A DNA stretch of 37,646 nucleotides. Source: an uncultured Adlercreutzia sp. GTDB taxonomy: Bacteria > Actinomycetota > Coriobacteriia > Coriobacteriales > Eggerthellaceae. A model generated the notes under the pieces. That model did not search any database. It saw only the letters and a list, made by a program, of their open reading frames with translations, and was not told where the DNA came from. This document shows positions 15,475-23,952 of this stretch, piece after piece (the stretch's first letter is position 1; each line of letters starts with the position of its first letter). The position numbers and the translations under genes are program-made. The stretch lies in assembly GCA_910585575.1 (NCBI GenBank), contig CAJUFS010000023.1, positions 1 to 37,646 on the forward strand, in the 5' to 3' direction.

Positions 15475-16223
15475 AGCGACGCGTCCTCGGTCGCCGTATC
15501 GGCCTGCGAAGCCGCTGCTTTCCCCGACGAGGGCGTGCGCGACAGTAGCGTCAGCCCCTTCCCCGCAGCCTCGGCCGGCGCGAGCGTCGACCCCTGCAGG
15601 TGCGCAATTACCGCCTGGGGCAGCCAGCCAATGTCACGTCCGAGCGTGTCGCCGCCCGTGAAAGAGCCGTCCTCGATGGCCAGCTGCTGGCGATCGAGCG
15701 AGAAGCGATAGCATCCCGCGCCGGCCAAGTTCGAGAACGAGAAGGCAATGGTCTTGTCGCCCGTATTCAGCGTATAGGGGTAGGACACGTCGTCGGTCAG
15801 ATGAATGCGATCGGCTGTAATCTCGATGGGGGTGTCGGTACCGGCCAGATACCAGGTGCCCTGGATGTCGGCGACATCGTCGTGGGCGAACCAGCGCACA
15901 TAGGAAAAGCCGCCCACTACCAGGCCGACCACCAGCACCACAACGAGCGCCACGACTATCAGCGCCACTGGCCATCGGCGGCGCGGCGCTGACGAGGCAG
16001 CGGCCTTGCCCGCAGGACGGCGCGCCGGGACGGCCTTCGTCGAAGCCCCCGACGATGCTGCGGGCGGCTCCTCTGCCATCGCGGCACCGCCCGTCGCGGC
16101 CGTTGAACGCCGCCGCGGGGCCGAGGCGGCAACCCTGGCTTGGGGATCCTCGGATGGCACGCGGGCCGCTTGCGCGGCCCGGCGGGGATTGCGACGCCCG
16201 GAAGCGGGCGATGGGGAAGCCAT
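15471..16223 (-). CDS. Single-pass membrane protein with disordered cytoplasmic head and exported domain
   Basis: The 250-residue product has an Arg/Ala/Pro/Ser-rich, probably disordered cytoplasmic part (1-84), one membrane helix (about 85-107), and an exported domain (about 115-215) that opens DIQGTWYLAGTDTPIEITADRIHLT and reads like a small beta-barrel of the kind used in lipocalin-like or DUF domains. A short Ala/Ser-rich tail follows. I do not recognise the family. It starts seven bases after the serS stop with AGAGG as Shine-Dalgarno, and its stop overlaps the next start as GTGA. Function is unknown; position suggests co-expression with serS and the aminotransferase. Confidence 0.75.
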   Translation of the reverse strand: MASPSPASGRRNPRRAAQAARVPSEDPQARVAASAPRRRSTAATGGAAMAEEPPAASSGASTKAVPARRPAGKAAASSAPRRRWPVALIVVALVVVLVVGLVVGGFSYVRWFAHDDVADIQGTWYLAGTDTPIEITADRIHLTDDVSYPYTLNTGDKTIAFSFSNLAGAGCYRFSLDRQQLAIEDGSFTGGDTLGRDIGWLPQAVIAHLQGSTLAPAEAAGKGLTLLSRTPSSGKAAASQADTATEDASL

Positions 16224-16230
16224 GGTGCCT

Positions 16231-17526
16231 CTAGAGCTCTTCCGGTCCGATCACCGTGACGCCGCCCATGTAGGGCACGAGCACCTTCGGCACCGTGATG
16301 GTACCGTCGGGGTTCTGGTAGTTCTCGATGACGGCGGCCATGGTACGGCCCACGGCCAAGCCGGAGCCGTTCAGGGTGTACACGAAGCGGCTGCCCTTGA
16401 AGTTGGCCGGATCGCGGTACTTGATGCCGGCGCGACGGGCCTGGAAATCGGTGCAGCAGCTGCAGGAGGAAATCTCCTTATAGGCGCCGTAGCTGGGCAG
16501 CCACACCTCCAGGTCGTAGGTTTTCGCGGAAGAGAAGCCGATGTCGCCGGTGCACAGGGAAATGACGCGGTAGGGCAGCTCCAGCTGTTGCAGGATGTTC
16601 TCGGCGTCCTCCACCATGGATTCCAGCTCGTCGAAGCCGGTTTCCGGCGTAGCGAACTTCACCATCTCCACCTTCGAGAACTGGTGCACGCGGATGATGC
16701 CGCGGGTGTCGCGACCGGCGCTGCCGGCCTCCTCGCGAAAGCAGGGGGTAAAGGCGCAGTAGTGCAGCGGCAGCTTGTCGGCGTCGAGCACCTCGCCCGC
16801 GTGGAGGTTCGTGAGCTGCACCTCGGCCGTGGGGATGAGGTAGAGCCCCTCGGTGGTGTGGAACAGGTCCTCCTCGAACTTCGGCAGCTGGCCCGTGCCC
16901 GTGAGCGTGGCGGCGTTGGCCATGGCCGGCACCCACCACTCTTTGTAGCCGCGAGAGGTGTGCTGATCGAGCATGAAGGAGATGAGGGCGCGCTCAAGAC
17001 GGGCGCCCATGCCGCCCAGCACGTAGAAGCGGCTCTCGGCCAGCTTCACGCCGCGCTCGAAATCGATGATGCCCAGGGCCGGCCCCAGATCCCAGTGAGC
17101 CTGGGCCTCGAAGCCCTCGGCGGCGAAATCGCGCGGAGTGCCCCAGCGGCGCACCTCGGGGTTGTCGTCCTCGTCCTCGCCCACGGGGGTGGAGGCATCC
17201 ACCAGGTTGGGAATGGACAGCATGAGGGCGTCCACGGCCGCTTCAGCCTCGGCGCGCGCGTCGGCGGCAGCCGAGAGCTTCTCGTTGATGGCGCGCACTT
17301 CTTCCTTGATGGCGTTGGCCTCGTCGGCCTTGCCCTGACCCATGAGCTTGCCAATTTCCTTGGAGAGCTTGTTGCGCTCGGCCTGCAGGGCCTCTTCCTC
17401 GACGATGACCTGGCGCCGCTGCTCATCAAGCTTGGTGAACAGCTCGGGGTCGAACGAGGCATGACGGTTCTTCATGGTCTCGGCCACCTCATCGAGGTTC
17501 TCGCGAACAAACTTGATGTCTAGCAT
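16231..17526 (-). CDS. serS: Seryl-tRNA synthetase
   Basis: The 431-residue enzyme charges tRNA-Ser, and tRNA-Sec where present. The N-terminal long helical arm that grips the tRNA variable loop spans about 25-105 ([20 protein letters not shown]). Class II motif 2 is [20 protein letters not shown] with the tail HQFSKVEM, and motif 3 is [20 protein letters not shown]. The length is standard. TAGGAG lies six bases before the ATG at 17526. It leads an operon that continues with an anchored exported protein, a CphA-N-like protein and an aminotransferase. On the far side a small membrane protein is transcribed divergently from a 200-bp gap. Confidence 0.97.
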   Translation of the reverse strand: MLDIKFVRENLDEVAETMKNRHASFDPELFTKLDEQRRQVIVEEEALQAERNKLSKEIGKLMGQGKADEANAIKEEVRAINEKLSAAADARAEAEAAVDALMLSIPNLVDASTPVGEDEDDNPEVRRWGTPRDFAAEGFEAQAHWDLGPALGIIDFERGVKLAESRFYVLGGMGARLERALISFMLDQHTSRGYKEWWVPAMANAATLTGTGQLPKFEEDLFHTTEGLYLIPTAEVQLTNLHAGEVLDADKLPLHYCAFTPCFREEAGSAGRDTRGIIRVHQFSKVEMVKFATPETGFDELESMVEDAENILQQLELPYRVISLCTGDIGFSSAKTYDLEVWLPSYGAYKEISSCSCCTDFQARRAGIKYRDPANFKGSRFVYTLNGSGLAVGRTMAAVIENYQNPDGTITVPKVLVPYMGGVTVIGPEEL

Positions 17527-17729
17527 AGGACGCTCCTATCTTGGTGCCGACGAGGCGCTTTGGCCAAGCGCTGCGCCGCGCAACGGTGATTTAACCGCCC
17601 TAGTATAGCGCACCAACCGCAGATGGAGATTGCGTTTGCGGTGAAGTTGCATAGTATACTGGTGCCCATCACACCGCAAAGCGCAGCGGCGCGGCCCGAA
17701 GCAGCGCCTGACCCTAGAACGGAAGCACC

Positions 17730-17924
17730 ATGAACATCGAAGAGCTCTATCACTTTTTGTTCGAGACCATGCCGGGCATTGGCATCCTCGTGGGCGCCGG
17801 CTTGCTGGTCAGCATCATCGTGTGCATTATTCTGGAGCACAAGACGCGCAAGCAGTACAAGAACCACGAGAAGACCGAGGACGACTGGTCCTTGTTCGAC
17901 GACGACGAGGACAGCGAGTCCTAG
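17730..17924 (+). CDS. Small single-pass membrane protein
   Basis: The 64-residue product has a short amphipathic start (MNIEELYHFLFETM), one membrane helix (about 17-36), a basic stretch (HKTRKQYKN) and a very acidic tail (DDDEDSES). Codons are GC-rich at position three and ACGGAAG lies 7 bases upstream of the ATG. A TTGCGT (17630-17635), 16 bp, TAGTAT (17652-17657) pair may be its promoter. It is convergent with the kinase gene: the stop codons of both lie in one CTAG palindrome (17921-17924). No family is recognised. Confidence 0.72.
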   Translation: MNIEELYHFLFETMPGIGILVGAGLLVSIIVCIILEHKTRKQYKNHEKTEDDWSLFDDDEDSES

Positions 17925-20209
17925 GCCTCCGGTTCTGCCTCTCCCACGAAATCCCATTCCTCCTCGGCCCAGCGGGCACGGTCGGGTATGTTCATAACCG
18001 CGGCGACGATGCCCAGCACACCCGGCACCAGCGCGCCCAGCAACGCCGCCGGCGCCGGCAGCCACGAGCCGCCGAAGTTCCCTAAGTGAGCGGCGGCGCA
18101 TACGCCGAAAAGCAGCACGACGGCCGCCGCCACGGCGCCGGCAAGGTCGAACGCCTTCGTGCCGCGCACACAGCAAAGGCTGTACACCGCAGCAGCGCCC
18201 ACCCACGAAAGGCCCAGGGCCCAGGTGCTGGCCTGAGACAACAGCGCCACGCAAGCGGCCTGCGGGTTCGCCCCGAAGCTGAAGCACCACAGCGCATCCC
18301 AGTTCATCACGTCCATCGAACCGCAGCTGGCCATAATAACGGCCAGCGCGAAGGCGAAGGCCGCGCAGAGCGCCGAGGCCACCACGGGCAAAAACACGCC
18401 CGCCGTCACCGGAGCCACGGCCGCGAAGCCGAAGGAACCGAATAGCGGCTGCAACAGCACCACCACTGAGGGCGCCATGCCGCGCCGCCCCATGAGATAC
18501 CACCAGCCGCCCACAATAAGGACCGTGACCAGGGCCAACAGCCACGCTTGCGAGGCAGCGAGCCCCACCACGAAAGCAGCGTAGCCGAAGAGCAGCCCCC
18601 AAGAGGGGCGGAAGGCGGCCAGAGCCGCCCCAAGGGCCACAACCACCCAGAACACGAGGGGCGCATTGCCCAGAAGCCCTAGGGGCTCCCCGCCGAACCC
18701 GTGCAGGTTGGCCAGCCCCAGGGCGGTAAGCAGCCCCACGGCAATGGCCGCAACACCGCGCCCGATCCAGGAAGCCCCGCGCGGCCCCAAGCGGTCGGCC
18801 AGGGGCGTTCCCGGCTCGCACGCAGGCGCGGGCGCCTCTTCTTCCTCGTCCTCACCCACGCCGTTCACGATGTCGGCCAGGGCCTTCTTTCCCTTCCGCG
18901 TGCTGCCCAGCAGCGGCAGCAGCGCCTCCGAGAACGCCGCCACCGACTCGTAGCGCTCGTCCTTTTCCGGATCGAGGGCGGTGAACATGATGTCGTCAGC
19001 CTCTTCGGCCAGCTCGTCCCAGCACAGCGACGGCAGCACGAGCTCGGCGTCCTCGATGGCTTCCTCTGCCGCATCCAAATCGGGAGCGAAAAACGGGTTC
19101 GATCCCGTGAGCATCTCGTAGGTCAGGCTGGCCAGGCCCCATTCGTCGGTGCGCACGTCCAGGGGCTCTTGGCGCATTTGCTCGAGGGGCATGTAGCCGA
19201 TGGTGCCGCCGCCGGTAGTGCCCGAGCCGCTGGCATCCATCAGGGCGGCCAGGCCGAAGTCGGTTACCTTGACGACGCCCTTGGAGTTCACGATGACGTT
19301 TTCCGGCTTGATGTCCAAGTGCAGCATGGACTCGCCGTGGGCCGCCTCCAAAGCATGGGCCACCGAGGAGAACACCGAGGCCACCATGTCGAGGGTAATG
19401 CCGTCGTCGATCTCGTCGATGATCTGGGCCAAGGTCTTGCCCTCGATGTACTCCATGATCACATAGGCTGTGGAGCCCTCCATGGCGAAGTCGTAGACCG
19501 TGACGATGTTGGCGTCGTTCAGGTGGGCGACGGACCGCGCCTCCTGGAGGCCGGGGATGTGCTCGAACACATCGTCGGGGTCGAGCTCGTCGGCTGGATC
19601 GATGGTGCGCGAGGCGCGAATGCCCTGCAAGTGGTCGACCCGCACCGAGCGCGCGTCGGCCGCCGTACCCTCCCAGGGCGCATCCTCGACAATCACCGAG
19701 GCCTCGTAGGGCAGCTCCTCGGAAGTCGGCGTCGCCGAGCGCTGCGAACGAGGGGGCTCCTGGAAGTTCTCGGTGCTCGCTCCCCAGGGAGCCAGGTACT
19801 CCTGCCAGGCCGCCTCATCTTCCCAGGGCGGCACCTCATCGGACGTGGCTGTCGATCGCGCACGGGTGGCGCGGCGCGCATCGCGCACCTGCAGGAACAG
19901 AGGATCGGCGGGAAAGTCGCCCGGAGCCGCCGAAGCGGAAGCGGGGGACGATTCCGACGCCGAAACGGCCGCGCCCGATGCCGTCGAGCCGGCAGCCCCG
20001 TCCTGCTCGTCTTCCAAAGCCGCCGCCATGCGCGCTTCGAGGGCAACAAGGCGCGCCCGGGCTACCTCGTCTTCCGAGAGCGTGATGCACTTAATGGCCA
20101 CATCGCGTTTGAGGTGGGTGTCGAAGGCATGCTGCACGGTGCCGTAGCCGCCGGCGCCGGCCTGGCCGATAACGCGATAGCGATCGAGAATGAGCTGGGA
20201 TGATGCCAT
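17921..20209 (-). CDS. Membrane Ser/Thr protein kinase with a large N-lobe insert
   Basis: The 762-residue product has a eukaryotic-like kinase domain: glycine loop GAGGYGTV (17-24 approx.), VAIK with K40, alpha-C Glu near E223, hinge IMEYIEG, catalytic loop H297-L-D299-I-K-P-E-N, and D317-F-G. The activation segment ends in YMPLEQ in place of APE. Between beta-3 Lys and alpha-C lie about 180 residues, where 15-20 are normal; the insert (about 46-213) is acidic, Ser/Ala/Pro-rich and probably disordered. The HRD Arg is Leu, a non-RD loop. After a linker, about 490-745 holds eight or more hydrophobic segments, so the C-terminal half is a polytopic membrane domain without PASTA repeats. AGGAG precedes the ATG at 20209. 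It probably senses a membrane state; targets are unknown. Confidence 0.87.
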   Translation of the reverse strand: MASSQLILDRYRVIGQAGAGGYGTVQHAFDTHLKRDVAIKCITLSEDEVARARLVALEARMAAALEDEQDGAAGSTASGAAVSASESSPASASAAPGDFPADPLFLQVRDARRATRARSTATSDEVPPWEDEAAWQEYLAPWGASTENFQEPPRSQRSATPTSEELPYEASVIVEDAPWEGTAADARSVRVDHLQGIRASRTIDPADELDPDDVFEHIPGLQEARSVAHLNDANIVTVYDFAMEGSTAYVIMEYIEGKTLAQIIDEIDDGITLDMVASVFSSVAHALEAAHGESMLHLDIKPENVIVNSKGVVKVTDFGLAALMDASGSGTTGGGTIGYMPLEQMRQEPLDVRTDEWGLASLTYEMLTGSNPFFAPDLDAAEEAIEDAELVLPSLCWDELAEEADDIMFTALDPEKDERYESVAAFSEALLPLLGSTRKGKKALADIVNGVGEDEEEEAPAPACEPGTPLADRLGPRGASWIGRGVAAIAVGLLTALGLANLHGFGGEPLGLLGNAPLVFWVVVALGAALAAFRPSWGLLFGYAAFVVGLAASQAWLLALVTVLIVGGWWYLMGRRGMAPSVVVLLQPLFGSFGFAAVAPVTAGVFLPVVASALCAAFAFALAVIMASCGSMDVMNWDALWCFSFGANPQAACVALLSQASTWALGLSWVGAAAVYSLCCVRGTKAFDLAGAVAAAVVLLFGVCAAAHLGNFGGSWLPAPAALLGALVPGVLGIVAAVMNIPDRARWAEEEWDFVGEAEPEA

Positions 20210-20521
20210 GGGGCGTTACTCTCCTGGGTAGGTTTTGGGTGCATTGGGAGACCTTCGTATTGTACGGCACGGCGGCGCCTTTGCGCCAGCTTTCGTACCG
20301 CTTTTCGGCGCCCTGCGGCAAAAGTACGCAGAGGCGCCCTCGCAGGAGCGCATCCCGCCGCGCCCGCTCCGTCAAGCGGCCGAAACGCCTCGATAACGGC
20401 TTTCGAACCTTTGCGCGGCAAACGGCGCCACGCTCTCGTCCCGCGCTATGATCCAGAGACGGAACGTCCCGCCCCGGCGGCTCTTCCCCACCATTCGCAC
20501 TCTTTCAGAAGGAAGGCTCTC
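20210..20521. other. Divergent intergenic region, no gene seen
   Basis: The 312 bp separate the kinase (minus) from the endonuclease IV-like gene (plus). I see the two Shine-Dalgarno sites, a TACAAT at 20264-20259 on the minus strand (possible kinase -10 box), a TATGAT at 20447-20452 on the plus strand, and several short GGCGCC-type palindromes. No credible open frame or RNA gene is visible. Confidence 0.5.
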
Positions 20522-21361
20522 ATGCTTACCATCGGTTGTCATCTTTCAAAGCGCCGCGGCTATCTGGAAATGGCCAAGGAAGCCGTCTCCATCAACGCCA
20601 ACACATTCCAGTACTTCACGCGCAGCCCTCGCGGCGGCGCCCAGGCCAAGTTGGACATGAAGGACGTGGAAGCCTATAAGGCCTACGCCTCCGAGCACGG
20701 CCTTCACGACGTTTTAGGCTATGCTCCCTACGACACCGACCCCGCCACGGACAAAATGAACGAGCGCGACTTCGCCCTCATGGTGTACTCCGAGGATATG
20801 GCCCGCCTGGCCGAGGTGGACGGCGGTTTGTACCTGGTGCGCCCCGGCAGCCGCCTGGACATTAGCGTCGACGAGGGCATCAAGGACGTGGCCGACGCGC
20901 TGAACAAGGTGCTTACCCCCAGCCAGAAGGTCACCGTGCTGCTGGACACCATGGCCGGCGAGGGCACCCAGGTGGGCTGCAACTTCCAGCAGCTGGCCGC
21001 CATTATCAAGCAGGTTAATCTTTCCGACCACGTGGGCGTCTGCTTCGACGCGGCCGCCGTGTGGGCCGAGGGCTACGATATCGTGAACGACCTGAACGGC
21101 GTCTTGGAAGAGTTCGATCGCACCATCGGCCTTGACAAGCTGCGCGCGGTTCACCTGAACGATGCCACCCACGAGCGCGGAAGCCACGTCGACCGCCATG
21201 CGCGCATCGGCGAGGGCAAGATCGGCTTCGACGCCCTGGCCGCCCTGGTCAATCACCCGAAGCTGGCTGGCGTCCCCTTCTATCTGGAAGAGCCCGAAAG
21301 CACGCTGGTCATCTACGAGCGCGACATCGCCCGCTTCCAAGAGGCCTACCAAGGCAAATAG
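20522..21361 (+). CDS. Endonuclease IV-like TIM-barrel protein with altered zinc site
   Basis: The 279-residue product aligns along its length with Nfo (AP endonuclease IV): IGCHLSKRRGY, TFQYFTRSPRG, HLNDATHERGSHVDRHARIG and FYLEEPES are all in place. Against the E. coli enzyme, ligands are altered: H69 is Y67, H109 is R107, E145 is D142 and H182 is A179. D179, H216, D229, H231 and E261 are kept as D176, H211, D224, H226 and E256. Thus the Zn1 site is essentially gone and Zn3 is damaged. AAGGAAGG precedes the ATG at 20522; the frame opens earlier but lacks start signals. A perfect terminator follows. It may be a repurposed sugar-phosphate isomerase-like barrel rather than a DNA repair nuclease; the altered residues are seen, the new activity is inference. 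Confidence 0.85.
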   Translation: MLTIGCHLSKRRGYLEMAKEAVSINANTFQYFTRSPRGGAQAKLDMKDVEAYKAYASEHGLHDVLGYAPYDTDPATDKMNERDFALMVYSEDMARLAEVDGGLYLVRPGSRLDISVDEGIKDVADALNKVLTPSQKVTVLLDTMAGEGTQVGCNFQQLAAIIKQVNLSDHVGVCFDAAAVWAEGYDIVNDLNGVLEEFDRTIGLDKLRAVHLNDATHERGSHVDRHARIGEGKIGFDALAALVNHPKLAGVPFYLEEPESTLVIYERDIARFQEAYQGK

Positions 21362-21382
21362 CTTTTTCAGCCACAGCAGACA

Positions 21383-21417
21383 AAAAGGCCTCCCCGTCCA
21401 TGACGGGGAGGCCTTTT
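21383..21417. terminator. Bidirectional Rho-independent terminator
   Basis: AAAAGGCCTCCCCGTC (21383-21398) and GACGGGGAGGCCTTTT (21402-21417) form a perfect 16-bp stem with a three-base loop. A and T runs flank both sides, so it can end both the plus-strand endonuclease IV-like gene and the minus-strand Pro/Ala-rich gene. Confidence 0.95.
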
Positions 21418-21432
21418 CAGTGGGCAGAAGTG

Positions 21433-22278
21433 CTAGCGGGCGTGGCGGCCGCGGCCGGGAGCCACGGCGGCTGCGGGATTCGTGGGAACCGCCGTGGCCG
21501 GAGCCGTGCGGGGCACCGCCGTACCGCGCATCGGTCGCACGGTGGCGCCCATGGGGCGCTGGCCGGCGGGCACCCCCGCGGCCGAGCGCATTCCCGGCTG
21601 GGCAGCAGCGCGCTGCACAGCGGCCGCTTCCTGGGCACGACGGGCAGCACGCGCCTCTAGCTCGGCAGCGGCGCGCGCGGCAAAGGCGCGCTCGGCCTCG
21701 CGCCGCGCCTTGCGCGACATCTTCCTATCGGGAATCACGATGGGCTGCTGGCCCAGGGCCGAGCCCTGCACCCAAGCGTCCACGTCTTCGCGGGCCGGAA
21801 CGCCAGGAGCCGTGGCAGGGCGCGGAGCCGGGGCCCCATAGGCCCCGCGAGGACCCGCAGTCCCCTGCGGTTGGCGCGGATTGGCGGCGTTCGGCGACGG
21901 AGCGGGGGCGGGACCCGAAGCGGGGGCCGGAGCAGGACCCGGCTGGGCCACTCCCGCCGGAGCTGCCGCGGGGCGAGCAGCCGCCGGACGCTGAGGCGCA
22001 GACCCAGCAGCTGGAGCCGCCGCGGGGCGGGGCGCCTCGCCTGCCGGGGCCGCGGGCCGAGGACGGCCTCCCCCGTAGCTGCGCGCCGCGTTGTTGCGGC
22101 GCCCCATGACCATTTGCATTTCCGCCACTTTGCGACGCTCGGCCTCCAGGCCATCGGCCATGCCGCGCATACGGCGATCGAGGGTGGTAATCCAGAAGCA
22201 CAGGGCCAACACGGCGACGGCAAGCACACCGAGACCAACGGCTACCAGGCCAAAAGGCGAAGAGAGGAATTCAAACAC
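21433..22278 (-). CDS. Pro/Ala-rich membrane-anchored protein
   Basis: The 281-residue product has one N-terminal membrane helix (about 8-30), a short coiled-coil-like stretch (LDRRMRGMADGLEAERRKVAEMQ), and then a low-complexity Pro/Ala/Gly-rich region (about 65-165). An Ala/Arg/Glu helix follows (KARREAERAFAARAAAELEARAA reads as a single long helix) and a basic Ala/Pro tail. The start is GTG at 22278 with CAGGAG ten bases upstream. It probably stays on the cytoplasmic side. I recognise no family. The gene lies downstream of the LytS-type kinase but has its own promoter. Confidence 0.7.
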   Translation of the reverse strand: MFEFLSSPFGLVAVGLGVLAVAVLALCFWITTLDRRMRGMADGLEAERRKVAEMQMVMGRRNNAARSYGGGRPRPAAPAGEAPRPAAAPAAGSAPQRPAAARPAAAPAGVAQPGPAPAPASGPAPAPSPNAANPRQPQGTAGPRGAYGAPAPRPATAPGVPAREDVDAWVQGSALGQQPIVIPDRKMSRKARREAERAFAARAAAELEARAARRAQEAAAVQRAAAQPGMRSAAGVPAGQRPMGATVRPMRGTAVPRTAPATAVPTNPAAAVAPGRGRHAR

Positions 22279-22320
22279 GGGACGACCACTCCTGAACGGG
22301 AACTTCGATAGTTATAAGCG

Positions 22321-22349
22321 ATGATACACGGCGCCTGACCGGTTGTCGA
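22321..22349 (-). promoter_or_regulatory. Sigma-70-type promoter of the Pro/Ala-rich protein gene
   Basis: TCGACA (22349-22344), a 17-bp spacer and TATCAT (22326-22321) on the minus strand match five of six bases in each box. The GTG start is 42 bases downstream of the -10 box. Confidence 0.6.
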
Positions 22350-22371
22350 TACAAAAACAGCCCAGATTCGC

Positions 22372-23859
22372 CTAGCCAGCGGCCGGTGCGGGCTCGTCCG
22401 AACCGCCGCCCGCCCCTTCCAAAGACACCTGGGCAACCAGCTCGGTGAGCTCGGCCATGGTCTCCTCGTTGCGCGCCGTCTCCGCCGCCAAGTCGGCTTC
22501 CACCACCGCCGTATCCGCGACAGCCACTTCGGCCGCCTCGCAGTGTGCGCAGCCGGGGCAGCGCAGCGTCACCTGCGTGCCCACGCCCAGCTCGCTGGTG
22601 TACACCATCTGCGCGTCCGGGCCGAAGAAGCCGATCATGCGGTCGTGCACGTTCTTCACCGCAATGCCCAGCCCCGTGGACGATTCCACCTGGGTGATGT
22701 TGGCGCAGGTTTCCTCGGTCATGCCCACGCCGTTGTCGCCGACCACGATAATGACGTCGTCGCCGTCCACCGAGGCGTCGATGGTGATGACCAGCTGGCG
22801 CTCGGGAGCCATGGCGTGCTTGATGGCGTTCTCCACCAAGGGCTGCACCAAAAACGGCGGTACCATCATGTCCTGGATCTCGGGAGCGGCGTTCACCTCG
22901 AGCGCCAAGCGCTCATCGCCAAAGCGCGCCAGCTCGAAACCGAAGTAGCGCTGCACCTGATCCAGCTCGCGCCCAAGGGAAATGCGCTCGGTGGAATCCT
23001 CGAGCGTGCGGCGGTAGAAGACAGCGAACTCGCGCAGCAAGGTGCGCGCCTTCATAGGATCGGTGCGGATGAACGAGGCGATGGTGTTGATGGTATTGAA
23101 CAAGAAATGGGGGTTGATCTGAGTTTGGAGCATCTTCAGCTCCATGGAGGTAGCCAACTTGCGCTGGGTTTCCATTTCCACGGCGGCCATCTGCGTGGCC
23201 AGCAGCTGGGCGAAGCCCTGGGCAATGGAGCGCTGGGTCTCCGTGATCTTGTTCGCGTTGCGGTAGTAGAACTTCAGCGTGCCCTCGACGCGGTCGCCCA
23301 CCCACAGAGGCACGACGATGGCCGCCTTGATGCGGCTCGTCTCGGCGGGAACGGGCAGGCCGATTTCCTGCGGCGTCATCAGCACCAAGGTCTCGCCGCC
23401 GCGGATGGCCGCATGGGTGGCCTGGGTGCGAATGGGAATACCGGCCGGATTGTGGGCTTCCTGATAGCCCGCATAGCCGAGCACGATGTCGCGGTTCGTC
23501 AGCGCCACGGCAATGGCCGAGGTATTGGGCAGCAGCAGCTCGCACACTTCCTGCGAGGCTTTCTCAGTCAGGCCCTCGCCCATGGCATCGATCATGGAGC
23601 TGGCCATTTGCAGCATGGCGTCCGATTGCAGGGCGCGCACGGAATCGGGATCCATCATCAGGCGAATGACCACGACGATGGCCACCGTGAACACCGTGCC
23701 CGCCGCCCCCAGCACAATGGCCGGCGCCTCGGGCAGCATGAAGGCCCACACCAAGGTGATAGCCGCCAGGGCCGCAATGGTGACGGCAAGCATTTCCTGG
23801 TTGAATTTGGGAATGCCGATGCCTCGCGTCCACGTGCTCTCAGTTTCGCGCGCTCCCAT
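22372..23859 (-). CDS. LytS-type sensor histidine kinase with GAF domain
   Basis: The 495-residue product has two membrane helices (about 20-70), a GAF-like domain (about 85-220) and a His_kinase/HATPase_c pair of the LytS/YehU class. The phosphorylated His lies in LQTQINPHFLFNTIN (H251), the N box is PFLVQPLVENAIKHA, and G boxes are GDNGVGM and STGLGIAVKNV. After the ATPase domain is CPGCAHC (C434, C437, C440), a possible metal or redox site, and then an acidic Ala/Glu tail. The ATG at 23859 is preferred: AGGAGG is eight bases upstream of it but only one or two bases from the ATG at 23865. A TATACT at 23899-23894 may be its -10 box. No LytTR-type response regulator is adjacent, so its partner must be elsewhere. 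Confidence 0.87.
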   Translation of the reverse strand: MGARETESTWTRGIGIPKFNQEMLAVTIAALAAITLVWAFMLPEAPAIVLGAAGTVFTVAIVVVIRLMMDPDSVRALQSDAMLQMASSMIDAMGEGLTEKASQEVCELLLPNTSAIAVALTNRDIVLGYAGYQEAHNPAGIPIRTQATHAAIRGGETLVLMTPQEIGLPVPAETSRIKAAIVVPLWVGDRVEGTLKFYYRNANKITETQRSIAQGFAQLLATQMAAVEMETQRKLATSMELKMLQTQINPHFLFNTINTIASFIRTDPMKARTLLREFAVFYRRTLEDSTERISLGRELDQVQRYFGFELARFGDERLALEVNAAPEIQDMMVPPFLVQPLVENAIKHAMAPERQLVITIDASVDGDDVIIVVGDNGVGMTEETCANITQVESSTGLGIAVKNVHDRMIGFFGPDAQMVYTSELGVGTQVTLRCPGCAHCEAAEVAVADTAVVEADLAAETARNEETMAELTELVAQVSLEGAGGGSDEPAPAAG

Positions 23860-23952
23860 GGGCATCCCTCCTGCTCATCATTGATATTGCGTCAGTATAG
23901 CCAACTTTCGCCCAAGATGCATCCGCCATGGCCGTCGGAAGCCCCGGTCCCG

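Noticed and set aside
17520-18821. 433-residue open frame on the minus strand overlapping the kinase and the small plus-strand gene
   Set aside because: It is another frame of the kinase gene, has Gly/Arg/Cys-heavy composition and no domain or start signals.
18701-20203. 500-residue plus-strand frame across the kinase gene
   Set aside because: It is the antisense shadow of the kinase; no start signal and low-complexity His/Arg content.
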